Of a stretch of DNA of 18,280 nt, positions 1 through 6,840 are shown one piece after another. Numbering within the stretch: the first letter of the stretch is position 1; each line of letters opens with the position of its first letter. The notes under the pieces are model-generated. The model ran no database searches. It had not been told where the DNA came from and was given only the letters and a program-made list of their open reading frames with translations. The position numbers and the translations under genes are program-made. This stretch comes from Deltaproteobacteria bacterium. Lineage in GTDB: Bacteria; Myxococcota_A; UBA9160; UBA4427. Location of the stretch: positions 1 to 18,280 of the forward strand of contig DRKE01000138.1 of assembly GCA_011051925.1 (NCBI GenBank), in the 5' to 3' direction.

Positions 1-831
1 CGTTCCGGCCTGGGCCATCACGATCGCCCCCCGCCCCACGACCGTGCCGCCCGAAAGCCCCGACTGCGCGACGATCAGCACGTCCTCGCCGACGTCGCAG
101 TTGTGGGCGATCTGGACGAGATTGTCGATCTTGGCGCCCCGGCGGATCCGCGTCTCGTCAAGGGTCGCCCGATCGACGGTCGAGTTCGCGCCGATCTCGA
201 CATCGTCTTCGATGACGACCCGCCCCCGCTGGACCATCGAGACGGGGCGCCCCGCCTCGTCAGGCACGAGCCCGAATCCGTCCGCCCCGAGAACGACGCC
301 GGGCTGGAGCACGACACGATCGCCCACGCGGGTTTCCTCCCGCAAGACGGCACCGGAATGGATCCAACAGTCGTCGCCGATCTCGACGTCCGCCGCGAGC
401 GTCGCATTGGCGAAGACGATGCTGCGCGCGCCAATCCGACAGCGCGCCCCGATCCGGGCACCGGGCCCGATCGAGGCGGTGGGATCGATCGACGCCGTCG
501 GATCCACGAGGGCGCCCTCGGCGATGCCGACGTCCGGCCGGGGAAGGGGCGCGAATTCGCGGATCGCGCGGGAGAAGTCGAGGGCCGGGCGGGGGCTGCG
601 GAGTCCCGCACGGCCTTCGAGGTCGATGCCGGGCAATGCGAGGACGGCGCGGGCCCGGCTTTCCGAGAGCACGGGGCCCTGTGAAGCATCCCGGACGAAG
701 ACGAGTTCGTCGGGCGCCGCCCGACGAAGCGAAGCGAAGCCTCCGATCTCGAAGGTCCCGTCCCCCTCGATGTCGCAACCGAGAAAATCCGCCAGCTCGG
801 CCAGTCGGACCGGCCGGGGCGTCCGCGGCAT
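1..831 (-). CDS. lpxD: UDP-3-O-acylglucosamine N-acyltransferase, 3' end cut by window edge
   Basis: LpxD adds the second, N-linked hydroxyacyl chain (from acyl-ACP) to UDP-3-O-acylglucosamine in the cytoplasmic part of lipid A synthesis. The ATG at 831-829 opens a frame of 277 codons that stays open to base 1; the family is usually about 340 residues, so roughly the last fifth is missing. Residues 1 to about 95 match the N-terminal uridine-binding domain (AELADFLGC, DELVFVRD). From about residue 100 hexapeptide repeats of the left-handed beta helix follow (IDPTASIGPGARIG, ADVEIGDDCWIHSGA). The catalytic histidine is visible as H243 in NLVQIAHN. The gene lies 3 bp after the usp stop with only a weak ribosome site, so translation is probably coupled. 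lpxD usually sits with bamA, fabZ and lpxA; here its upstream neighbour is a stress protein, so this may be a second, solitary copy. Family assignment is firm; paralog status is inference. Confidence 0.95.
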   Translation of the reverse strand, partial: MPRTPRPVRLAELADFLGCDIEGDGTFEIGGFASLRRAAPDELVFVRDASQGPVLSESRARAVLALPGIDLEGRAGLRSPRPALDFSRAIREFAPLPRPDVGIAEGALVDPTASIDPTASIGPGARIGARCRIGARSIVFANATLAADVEIGDDCWIHSGAVLREETRVGDRVVLQPGVVLGADGFGLVPDEAGRPVSMVQRGRVVIEDDVEIGANSTVDRATLDETRIRRGAKIDNLVQIAHNCDVGEDVLIVAQSGLSGGTVVGRGAIVMAQAGT

Positions 832-834
832 GAC

Positions 835-1656
835 CTAGCGGGCGAGCAGAACGGACACCGGCGAGGTCCGCACCACGGAAGAGGCGTTGCTGCCCAGGAA
901 ATATTCGCTGATCCGGTTCCGCCCGTAGGCGCCCATCACGATCAGGCTGGCCCGGACCTCCTTGGCCGTATCGACGATCTTCACATCGGGCCGCCCGAGT
1001 GTCGAGGAAGTCTCCCGAACCGGCACCGAGAGTCCCCCGACCAGCTGCCGGACCTCATCGAATCGCGCGACCGCGCGCCCCTTGTCCTTGGAGTCGACGA
1101 AGACATGAACGGCTTCGTTGAGTCCATTCGCCAGCTCGACCGCCAGTCGGGCCGCGATGCGCGAACCCGGCGATCCATCGAAACCCAGCACGAGGGGGCC
1201 GGTGAGGGGCGCACCGGAAGGAACGACGATCGTCGGCTTCGTCGTCTTTCGCAGGACCGCGTCGACCGTGGCGCCGACCAGCGGACTCCGACCGCCGACC
1301 GTCGCCCCCGTCCGACCCAGCAACAGGAGATCGGCCCCCTGGACCTTCTCGACGATCCGCTCGTCGGGCACCCCCTGGACGACTTCACAGTTCGCTTCGA
1401 GACCTTCGCCCCGGGCCCGTTCGCTGAAGCGCCGCGCCACGGCTTCCGCCCGGGCGCGGTAGTACGCCGTGACCTCCGCCTCGGGAAAGGGGGGCAGGGC
1501 CAGCCCGTCGCCCGCGGGCGCATGCAGGAAGCGCTCGTCGATGATCGAGATCGCCGAGAGTCGCGCACCGAGTCGCGAAGCCAGACCCATGGCGGTCTGT
1601 TCCGCCGCACTCGCGTCGTTGGAACCGTCGGTCGCTACCAGAATCGTTTCAATCAT
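835..1656 (-). CDS. Universal stress protein with two tandem UspA domains
   Basis: This is a 273-residue cytoplasmic protein of two UspA folds, residues 1 to about 146 and 155 to 273. UspA proteins bind ATP or other nucleotides and help survival under stress; the exact role here cannot be read from the sequence. The first domain opens with IETILVATDGS. The second ends with the canonical nucleotide motif GAYGRNRISEYFLGS (G-2x-G-9x-G-S, residues 242-256). The matching loop of domain 1 (GRTG...LVGAT, residues 114-130) has one extra residue and lacks the G-S pair, so its nucleotide binding may differ. I chose ATG at 1656 because AGGGAG lies 7 bases upstream and the protein then starts as the family does; the frame itself is open 14 codons further. 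It is the first gene of a two-gene unit with lpxD and is divergent from the flavin oxidoreductase at 1777. Confidence 0.93.
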   Translation of the reverse strand: MIETILVATDGSNDASAAEQTAMGLASRLGARLSAISIIDERFLHAPAGDGLALPPFPEAEVTAYYRARAEAVARRFSERARGEGLEANCEVVQGVPDERIVEKVQGADLLLLGRTGATVGGRSPLVGATVDAVLRKTTKPTIVVPSGAPLTGPLVLGFDGSPGSRIAARLAVELANGLNEAVHVFVDSKDKGRAVARFDEVRQLVGGLSVPVRETSSTLGRPDVKIVDTAKEVRASLIVMGAYGRNRISEYFLGSNASSVVRTSPVSVLLAR

Positions 1657-1676
1657 TGATGCGCTCCCTGGAAATC

Positions 1677-1739
1677 CCACCCGCAGGTGGATCGTCACCC
1701 GCAGGATCGGCAGATCGGCCGCGAAGGTTGTGACCTTCG
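1677..1739. promoter_or_regulatory. Repeats in the divergent usp / oxidoreductase intergenic region
   Basis: The 120-base gap between the divergent starts at 1656 and 1777 contains a perfect inverted repeat CGAAGGT-TGTG-ACCTTCG (1722-1739). It also has a direct repeat CACCCGCAGG at 1678-1687 and 1696-1705 (18 bp period), and a small hairpin CCACC-CGCA-GGTGG (1677-1690). They sit where an operator or leader structure would be expected. I see no convincing -35/-10 pair on either strand. A regulatory role is inference. Confidence 0.35.
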
Positions 1740-1776
1740 GGGGCGAATCTCACGGGGACAAGCTTAGGATACCCCC

Positions 1777-2871
1777 GTGGGAACCGCAAACCCCGGCGTG
1801 GAAGCTGGAACGGTGGTTTGGCGCGAGTCCAGCCCTCCATCCTGCAGGGAGCCTGATACCCTTTTCCCCGTGCCGCCTCCTGCCCCGCCCGCCCTGTCCC
1901 CTCCGACCTCGGCCGCGGGCGCCTGGGGCCTTTCGAGGCCGGCCCTGGGACTTGCCCTCGCCGGTGCCCATGGCCCGGATCAGCTCGAGCGACAGCGCCG
2001 GCAGGTCGCCCTGGCCGAGTCCCTGGGATTCCACTCGATCTGGCTCCCGGAAATGCATTTCGCGACGGGGGGCTGCCCGGCGCCCCTGGTCGAACTCGCC
2101 CGACATGCCTTCACCGCCCCCTCGCTGCGTTTCGGAACGACGTCACTGCTACTCCCGCTCCACCCCCCCGAAAGGATCGCCGCCGAGATCGCGGCGCTCG
2201 ATCGGCTGACCGCGGGCCGGGTTCTCGTCGGACTCGGCCGTGGCTTCCAGAAGCGGATGCTCGAGGCGTTCGGGGTCCCGCCGGCGGAAAAGCGCGACCG
2301 CTTCGATGCCGCGCTCGACCGACTTTTCGCCCTCTGGGCCGAGGGAAACGAGACGGGCTCCGCGCTCGCCACCGCCACCCGACCCCATCCCCCTCTCGCG
2401 GTCGCCGCCTTCGGACCCAAGGGCCTCGCCCAGGCAGCCCGCCGGGGCCTGCCCTATCTGGCCTCTCCGGTCGAGACCCTGGAACGCATCGCCGAGAACC
2501 AGGCCCGCCACCGCGCCCTCCTGCCCCCGGGAAGCGAACGCCCCCTCTCCCTCGTCATGCGGACGGTCTTCGTCTCCCGGAGCGAGACGGAACGCGATCG
2601 GGCCAGACGATCCCTCGAACGCGAAACGGCCGGACGCCGATCGGGGATGCCCGACCGGATTCGCGAAGCCCTGGCCGCCCCCCTCGACGAACGCGCGATC
2701 ATCGGAACGGTCGATGAAGTCCGACATCGCCTCATCCTGGATCGCCGTCGGCTGGAGATCGACCTGCTGATCGTGCGCGCCGGGTTGCAGGGCATCGAGC
2801 GCCGGGCGCTCGACGAATCGCTCGCGCTCCTGGCTCGCGAGATCTGGCCCAGCGTGATCGCCGGAGATTGA
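1777..2871 (+). CDS. LLM-class (luciferase-like) flavin-dependent oxidoreductase
   Basis: This is a 364-residue protein of the bacterial luciferase / F420-dependent reductase superfamily, TIM-barrel enzymes that use FMN or F420. Family signs are PALGLALAG as the first strand near residue 56, LAESLGFHSIWLPEMHF at about 80-96, LTAGRVLVGLGRG and the late IIGTVDEVRHRL. The substrate and the choice of cofactor cannot be told. The start is GTG with AGGA 7 bases upstream. About 50 Pro/Ala-rich residues precede the barrel, which is more than usual, so a later GTG such as 1813 or 1870 is possible, although neither has a better ribosome site. The gene is alone on the plus strand, divergent from usp and convergent with the DUF4177-like gene, with 45 bases between the two stops and no clear terminator hairpin. 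Confidence 0.85.
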   Translation: MGTANPGVEAGTVVWRESSPPSCREPDTLFPVPPPAPPALSPPTSAAGAWGLSRPALGLALAGAHGPDQLERQRRQVALAESLGFHSIWLPEMHFATGGCPAPLVELARHAFTAPSLRFGTTSLLLPLHPPERIAAEIAALDRLTAGRVLVGLGRGFQKRMLEAFGVPPAEKRDRFDAALDRLFALWAEGNETGSALATATRPHPPLAVAAFGPKGLAQAARRGLPYLASPVETLERIAENQARHRALLPPGSERPLSLVMRTVFVSRSETERDRARRSLERETAGRRSGMPDRIREALAAPLDERAIIGTVDEVRHRLILDRRRLEIDLLIVRAGLQGIERRALDESLALLAREIWPSVIAGD

Positions 2872-2916
2872 CCCGCCGTGCGTGCCCAGCCGTCGGAAGG
2901 AGGTCGCGAGACGCGG

Positions 2917-3099
2917 CTACGGATCCGGTTCTTCCCTCGTGAAGGTCAGGAAGGCCATGCTCGGTCTTTTCGAGGAGTCGCGCATGGCGAATTGCATCGT
3001 ATCGAAGGTCCAGCCCTCGGCGACCCACTCGTTGAGGGCCTTCTCGATCTCCTCGTCGGTCACGGTTCCGATCTCGACGACCTTGTAGCGAAGCGACAC
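2917..3099 (-). CDS. Small DUF4177-like protein at the end of the heme operon
   Basis: This is a 60-residue protein that begins SLRYKVVEIGTV and contains ALNEWVAEGWTFDTMQF, the pattern of DUF4177 (a short beta strand with YKVV, then a helix ending in xAEGW). The function of that family is unknown. I chose GTG at 3099 because AGGGAG sits 5 bases upstream and the conserved part starts there; the frame is open further upstream but encodes only an arginine-rich stretch unlike the family. It has no signal peptide or membrane segment. It lies 115 bases downstream of the hemB stop on the same strand, so it could be cotranscribed, but there is no overlap as seen between the other genes of the operon. 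A link to heme synthesis is not shown by the sequence. Confidence 0.75.
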   Translation of the reverse strand: MSLRYKVVEIGTVTDEEIEKALNEWVAEGWTFDTMQFAMRDSSKRPSMAFLTFTREEPDP

Positions 3100-3214
3100 G
3101 CTGACTCCCTTCCCCGCGGCGGCGGTCCTGCTTCCGGGAACGATGGCCCCGGATCCGATCCGACGCCGAACCCGCTGGCGGCGCCGACCGAAGAGGCGCC
3201 GAAGAACACCCCGA

Positions 3215-4183
3215 TCAGAGCCGCTCGGCGATCTCCGCCGCGGCATAGGTCAGGATCAGATCCGCGCCGGCTCGCTTGATCGAGATCAGGGCTTCCTCCA
3301 TGGCACGATCCGCATCGAGCCAGCCCCGCTCTCCCGCGGCCTTGATCATCGAGTACTCCCCCGACACGTGATAGGCCGCCAGCGGCACCCGGAACTCACG
3401 TCGCGCATCGGCGAGGATGTCGAGGTAGGCGAGCGCGGGCTTCACCATCAGCATGTCCGCCCCCTCCTCGAGATCGAGCTGCATCTCGCGAAGGGCCTCA
3501 CGGCGATTCGGCGGATCCATCTGATAGCCACGCCGATCCCCGAATTCCGGCGCGCTCTCGGCCGCGTCCCGGAAAGGCCCGTAGAAGGCACTCGCGAACT
3601 TGGCGGCATAGGCGAGGATCGCGACCTCTTCGAAGCCGTTCGCGTCGAGTTCGCGGCGGATGGCCGCCACCCGTCCGTCCATCATGTCCGACGGCGCCAC
3701 GATCGACGCACCCGCCCGCGCATGGGAAAGCGCCGTCCGGGCGAGGCGTTCGAGCGTGGCGTCGTTGTCGACCGCCTGGCCCGAAAGCAGACCGCAATGA
3801 CCATGATCCGTGTATTCGCACAGACAGACATCCGTGATCACGCAGAGCGAGGGCAGGGCCTCCGCGATCGCCCGGGCCGCACGCTGGACGATGCCGTCGG
3901 GATCATCCGCGCCGGATCCCCGGGCATCCTTCTCGTCCGGGATGCCGAACAGGATCACGGCGGGGATGCCGAGATCCGCCACGCGCTTCGCTTCGTCGAC
4001 CACGCGATCGACCGAATGGCGATGGACGCCGGGCATCGACGGGACCGCCTCGCGGATGCCCGAGCCTTCGACGACGAAGAGCGGCAGGATCAGGTCTTCC
4101 CGCGCCAGACGCGTCTCGCGGACCATGCTCCGAAGGGTGCCGGTCCGCCGCAGACGCCGCATCCGTGTGGTGGGAAAACTCAT
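3215..4183 (-). CDS. hemB: Delta-aminolevulinic acid dehydratase (porphobilinogen synthase)
   Basis: HemB condenses two 5-aminolevulinate molecules to porphobilinogen in the cytoplasm. The 322-residue length is normal for the family. Both active-site lysines are visible: K195 in AYAAKFASAFYGPF and K248 in MLMVKPALAYLD. The cysteine cluster DVCLCEYTDHGHC (C120, C122, C130) indicates a zinc-type active site rather than the Asp-rich magnesium type. The RGYQMDPPNRREA segment (218-230) and YHVSGEYSM (271-279) are also typical. ATG at 4183 has a G-rich ribosome site (AAGGGGG) 6 bases upstream. It follows cobA-hemD on the same strand with 115 bases between, which are filled exactly by a possible small reading frame described separately. 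Assignment is firm. Confidence 0.97.
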   Translation of the reverse strand: MSFPTTRMRRLRRTGTLRSMVRETRLAREDLILPLFVVEGSGIREAVPSMPGVHRHSVDRVVDEAKRVADLGIPAVILFGIPDEKDARGSGADDPDGIVQRAARAIAEALPSLCVITDVCLCEYTDHGHCGLLSGQAVDNDATLERLARTALSHARAGASIVAPSDMMDGRVAAIRRELDANGFEEVAILAYAAKFASAFYGPFRDAAESAPEFGDRRGYQMDPPNRREALREMQLDLEEGADMLMVKPALAYLDILADARREFRVPLAAYHVSGEYSMIKAAGERGWLDADRAMEEALISIKRAGADLILTYAAAEIAERL

Positions 4184-4302
4184 TCACCGCCCCCTTCGCC
4201 GGGTCTCCCGTCCATCGGATGGGCACCACCTGCGTCCATCCCTTTCTCTGTGCTCTCCGGAACCTCTTCCCGGGCGGGCCCCATCATGGCGCACCCCGTC
4301 AT
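4180..4302 (-). CDS. Possible 40-residue peptide nested between cobA-hemD and hemB
   Basis: The frame begins with an ATG that shares ATGA with the cobA-hemD stop (4299-4302). It ends with a TGA that shares ATGA with the hemB start (4180-4183). It thus fills the otherwise non-coding 115-base gap and continues the 4-base overlaps of the other operon junctions. A G-rich stretch (GGGGGCGGAAGG) precedes the start. The predicted peptide starts MTGCAMMGPAREEV; it holds one Cys, one His and five Met (including the first), and more acidic than basic residues. I recognise no family. In favour of coding, about half the codons start with G. Against it, GC at third positions is about 70 percent, lower than expected for neighbours, and rare codons such as AGA and ACA occur. 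It may be an uninterrupted leader rather than a gene. Confidence 0.4.
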   Translation of the reverse strand: MTGCAMMGPAREEVPESTEKGMDAGGAHPMDGRPGEGGGE

Positions 4303-5897
4303 CGCCTTCCGCCCCCGATCGCCCCCGGCGTCCCCTCCGCAGCCGCCGAAACGAGCTCCGCCACCATCAGGGATACATCGGGTCGCTCCGGCACGACGGT
4401 GGCGCCCAGGCCGATCTGTTCGAGACGCCGCGCCGTCGTTCGCCCGATCGCCGCGATCATACATCGGCTGGCGGCCTCCCGAGCGGCCCCGTCGAGGCTG
4501 TCCCAGAAATGATCCACCGTCGACGGACTCGTGAAGGTCAGCGCGAAGAGTTCCCCACCGAGCAGCTTCGCCCGCAGCCCGGCGACGTCGATCTCCGGGC
4601 GCCGGTTCTCGTAGAAGGCGATCATGTCGACCTCGGCCCCCGCCGCCCGCAGGCCATCCGCGATGACGCTCCGTGCGATCTGCGATCCCGGAATCAGGAT
4701 GCGCCCGTCGTCCGCAGGCAGGGCCTGCAACATCTCCGCGAGCAACGCCTCGGCATCGCTGCGCCCCGAAGCGACGACATGAACGGGAAAGCCCGCCGCC
4801 AGCGCGGCCTCGCCCGTCCGCTCGCCGACACAGAACGTCCGGATGCGGGAAGGCAGTCCGCGCCGACGAGCCCGCTCGCTTCCGGCCGCGGGCGCGAACT
4901 CCTCCTCGAGGGCGCGCGCGAAGAAACGCACGGCATTGGAGCTCGTGAAGACGATCGACTGGTATCGCGAGAGGCTCCGAAGGGTCTCGCGGATCCGCCG
5001 GACGACCGCGGGATCGGAATTCGGCACGAGCTCGATCATCGCCTCGAAGACGGGCTCTGCCCCGACGGCGCGAAGCGCCGCCCCGAGTTCCGCCGCCTGC
5101 TCCCGCGCCCGCGTCACGAGAACCCGGCGACCGAAGAGCGGCTGCCGTTCCCACCACGAAAGGCCCGCCCGCAGCTCGACGACGTGGCCGACGACGACGA
5201 CGGAGGGCGCCCGCAGCCCCGCCTCGCGCACCGCTTCGGGCAGGGCGGCGAGGGTCGACACGCAGGTCCTCTGGAAGGGCAGCGTGCCGTACATGACCGC
5301 GGCCGCCGGCGTGTCGGGCGCCTTGCCCCCCGCGATCAGCTCGTCGACGAGACTCGGAAGATTCCGCATGCCCATCAGGATGACGAGCGTATCGACCGCC
5401 GTGCCCAGTTCGCGCCAGCGGGTCTGCTCGGCCACCCGGGACGGATCCTTGTGCCCCGTCACGACGGCGAACGACGCCGAATGCCGCCGGTCGGTCACGG
5501 GAATTCCCGCATAGGTCAGTGCCGCGATCGCCGAGGTCACGCCGGGCACGATCTCGAAGGGGATCCCGGCGGCCGCACAGGCGCTCATCTCCTCGCCCCC
5601 GCGACCGAAGACGAGGGGATCGCCGCCCTTCAGGCGGACGACCGTCCGACCCGCCCGGGCATGTCCGACGAGAAGCGCGTTGATCTCGTCCTGGCTCTTC
5701 GTCGGGGCATCGTGTCCGCGCTTCCCGACATTGATGAGTTCCGCCCGATCGGGCGCCAGACCGAGAAGCTCGTCGGTCGCGAGTTCGTCGTAGAGAACCA
5801 CGTCGGCGAGGGCGAGAGTCTTCGCGCCCCGAACCGTGATGAGATCGGGGTCCCCCGGCCCGGCCCCCACCAACAGGACGCGCCCCGGACTAGCCAT
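4299..5897 (-). CDS. cobA-hemD: Fused uroporphyrinogen III C-methyltransferase / uroporphyrinogen III synthase
   Basis: This is a 532-residue two-domain enzyme. Residues 1 to about 245 are SUMT (CobA), which methylates uroporphyrinogen III twice with SAM to give precorrin-2 for siroheme or B12. The motifs are VGAGPGDPDLITVRG (10-24), VRLKGGDPLVFGRGGEE (87-103), VPGVTSA (117-123), and GIPVTDR (131-137). Residues about 255-525 are HemD, which closes and inverts ring D of hydroxymethylbilane; signs are RRVLVTRAREQA (257-268), SIVFTSSNAVRFF (314-326) and the late LTFTSPSTVDHF. The start ATG at 5897 overlaps the hemC stop by 8 bases. The same frame remains open far upstream, but that part is a shadow of hemC. 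Fusion of the two steps is known in several bacterial lineages and puts the siroheme branch directly on the heme operon. Confidence 0.95.
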   Translation of the reverse strand: MASPGRVLLVGAGPGDPDLITVRGAKTLALADVVLYDELATDELLGLAPDRAELINVGKRGHDAPTKSQDEINALLVGHARAGRTVVRLKGGDPLVFGRGGEEMSACAAAGIPFEIVPGVTSAIAALTYAGIPVTDRRHSASFAVVTGHKDPSRVAEQTRWRELGTAVDTLVILMGMRNLPSLVDELIAGGKAPDTPAAAVMYGTLPFQRTCVSTLAALPEAVREAGLRAPSVVVVGHVVELRAGLSWWERQPLFGRRVLVTRAREQAAELGAALRAVGAEPVFEAMIELVPNSDPAVVRRIRETLRSLSRYQSIVFTSSNAVRFFARALEEEFAPAAGSERARRRGLPSRIRTFCVGERTGEAALAAGFPVHVVASGRSDAEALLAEMLQALPADDGRILIPGSQIARSVIADGLRAAGAEVDMIAFYENRRPEIDVAGLRAKLLGGELFALTFTSPSTVDHFWDSLDGAAREAASRCMIAAIGRTTARRLEQIGLGATVVPERPDVSLMVAELVSAAAEGTPGAIGGGRR

Positions 5898-6840
5898 CGA
5901 CGTCGCTCGTCTCCGCCAGGCAGGCCAGGATCTCGCGACCGCCCGCTTCGAGGACGGCTTCGGCGACCCGGGCACCCAGCGGCCCGGCCTCGGAGACGGG
6001 ACCCTGCGCCTCGGCTCGCGCGAGGGTCTTGCCATCGAGACTGGCGACGAGCCCCCGGAAGCGAAGGCGCCCGTCACCCTCGATCTCTGCATGACCCGCC
6101 AGGGGGACGCTGCAATCGCCACCCAGGGTCGACTGGAACGCCCGTTCGGCCCGCGCGACGATGCCCGTCGCGGGATCTTCGAGCCGGCCGATCCGCTCCC
6201 GCCACGCGTCCTCATCGCGCGTCTCGAGGGCGAGCAGGCCCTGCCCCACGGCGGGCAGCATCGTCTGCGTCGGAATCCGCTCGTCGATGCGATCCGAGAG
6301 CCCCAGGCGATCGAGTCCGGCGCAGGCGAGAACGACCGCATCGAGCGCTTCGTTCGCATCCCCCGGATCGAGACGACCCAATCGCGTCGGCACGTTGCCG
6401 CGCAGGGGAACGAGATCGAGGTCGGGACGAAGCGACCTCAAGAGGGCCATGCGCCGCGTGCTCCCCGTCCCGACACGCGCGCCGGGGGAGAGGTCCGCCA
6501 GTCCCATCCCGCGTTCCCGACAGGCGAGCGCATCGCGGGGGTCGACCCGTTCGGGATAGGCGGCGAGGACACAGCCCCCCGCGATCCGGGCGGGCACGTC
6601 CTTCGCGCTGTGGACGGCGACGTCGGCGCGCCCGTCGAGCAGAGCCTCTTCGATCTCCTTCACGAAGAGCCCCTTGCCGCCGATCTTCGCGAGGGATCGG
6701 TCCTGGATCCGATCTCCCGTCGTGCGCAGGATGACGAGTTCGGTCTGGCAGGCGAGTTCCGCCTCGATCCGGGCCGCGATCTGCCGGGCCTGGACGAGGG
6801 CGAGCGCCGATCCCCGCGTCGCGATCCGGATCCGGCTCAC
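5890..6840 (-). CDS. hemC: Hydroxymethylbilane synthase (porphobilinogen deaminase)
   Basis: HemC polymerises four porphobilinogens into hydroxymethylbilane, using a covalently bound dipyrromethane cofactor. The protein has 316 residues, a normal length. The cofactor cysteine is C243 in LGGDCSVPLAGHA. The catalytic aspartate is D81 in AVHSAKDVP. Other family signatures are RIATRGSALAL (4-14), LRTTGD (38-43), VGTGSTRRMALLR (123-135) and RGNVPTRL (147-154). The start is GTG at 6840 with GGAG 8 bases upstream; its GTGA overlaps the hemA stop. It ends 8 bases inside cobA-hemD, so the three genes are tightly coupled. Confidence 0.97.
   Translation of the reverse strand: MSRIRIATRGSALALVQARQIAARIEAELACQTELVILRTTGDRIQDRSLAKIGGKGLFVKEIEEALLDGRADVAVHSAKDVPARIAGGCVLAAYPERVDPRDALACRERGMGLADLSPGARVGTGSTRRMALLRSLRPDLDLVPLRGNVPTRLGRLDPGDANEALDAVVLACAGLDRLGLSDRIDERIPTQTMLPAVGQGLLALETRDEDAWRERIGRLEDPATGIVARAERAFQSTLGGDCSVPLAGHAEIEGDGRLRFRGLVASLDGKTLARAEAQGPVSEAGPLGARVAEAVLEAGGREILACLAETSDVDG

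Noticed and set aside
3100..3246. Upstream extension of the DUF4177-like protein
   Set aside because: It adds 49 mostly Arg/Gly/Ser residues unlike the family and overlaps hemB; GTG at 3099 has a strong ribosome site.
5898..6359. N-terminal extension of cobA-hemD upstream of the chosen ATG
   Set aside because: The extra 154 residues are a frame shadow of hemC, rich in Arg, Ser and Pro; SUMT proteins start at the GRVLLVGAGPG segment just after the chosen ATG.
3810..6734. 974-codon open frame on the plus strand opposite hemB, cobA-hemD and hemC
   Set aside because: It crosses three certain genes on the other strand, and its composition is that of a GC-rich shadow frame.
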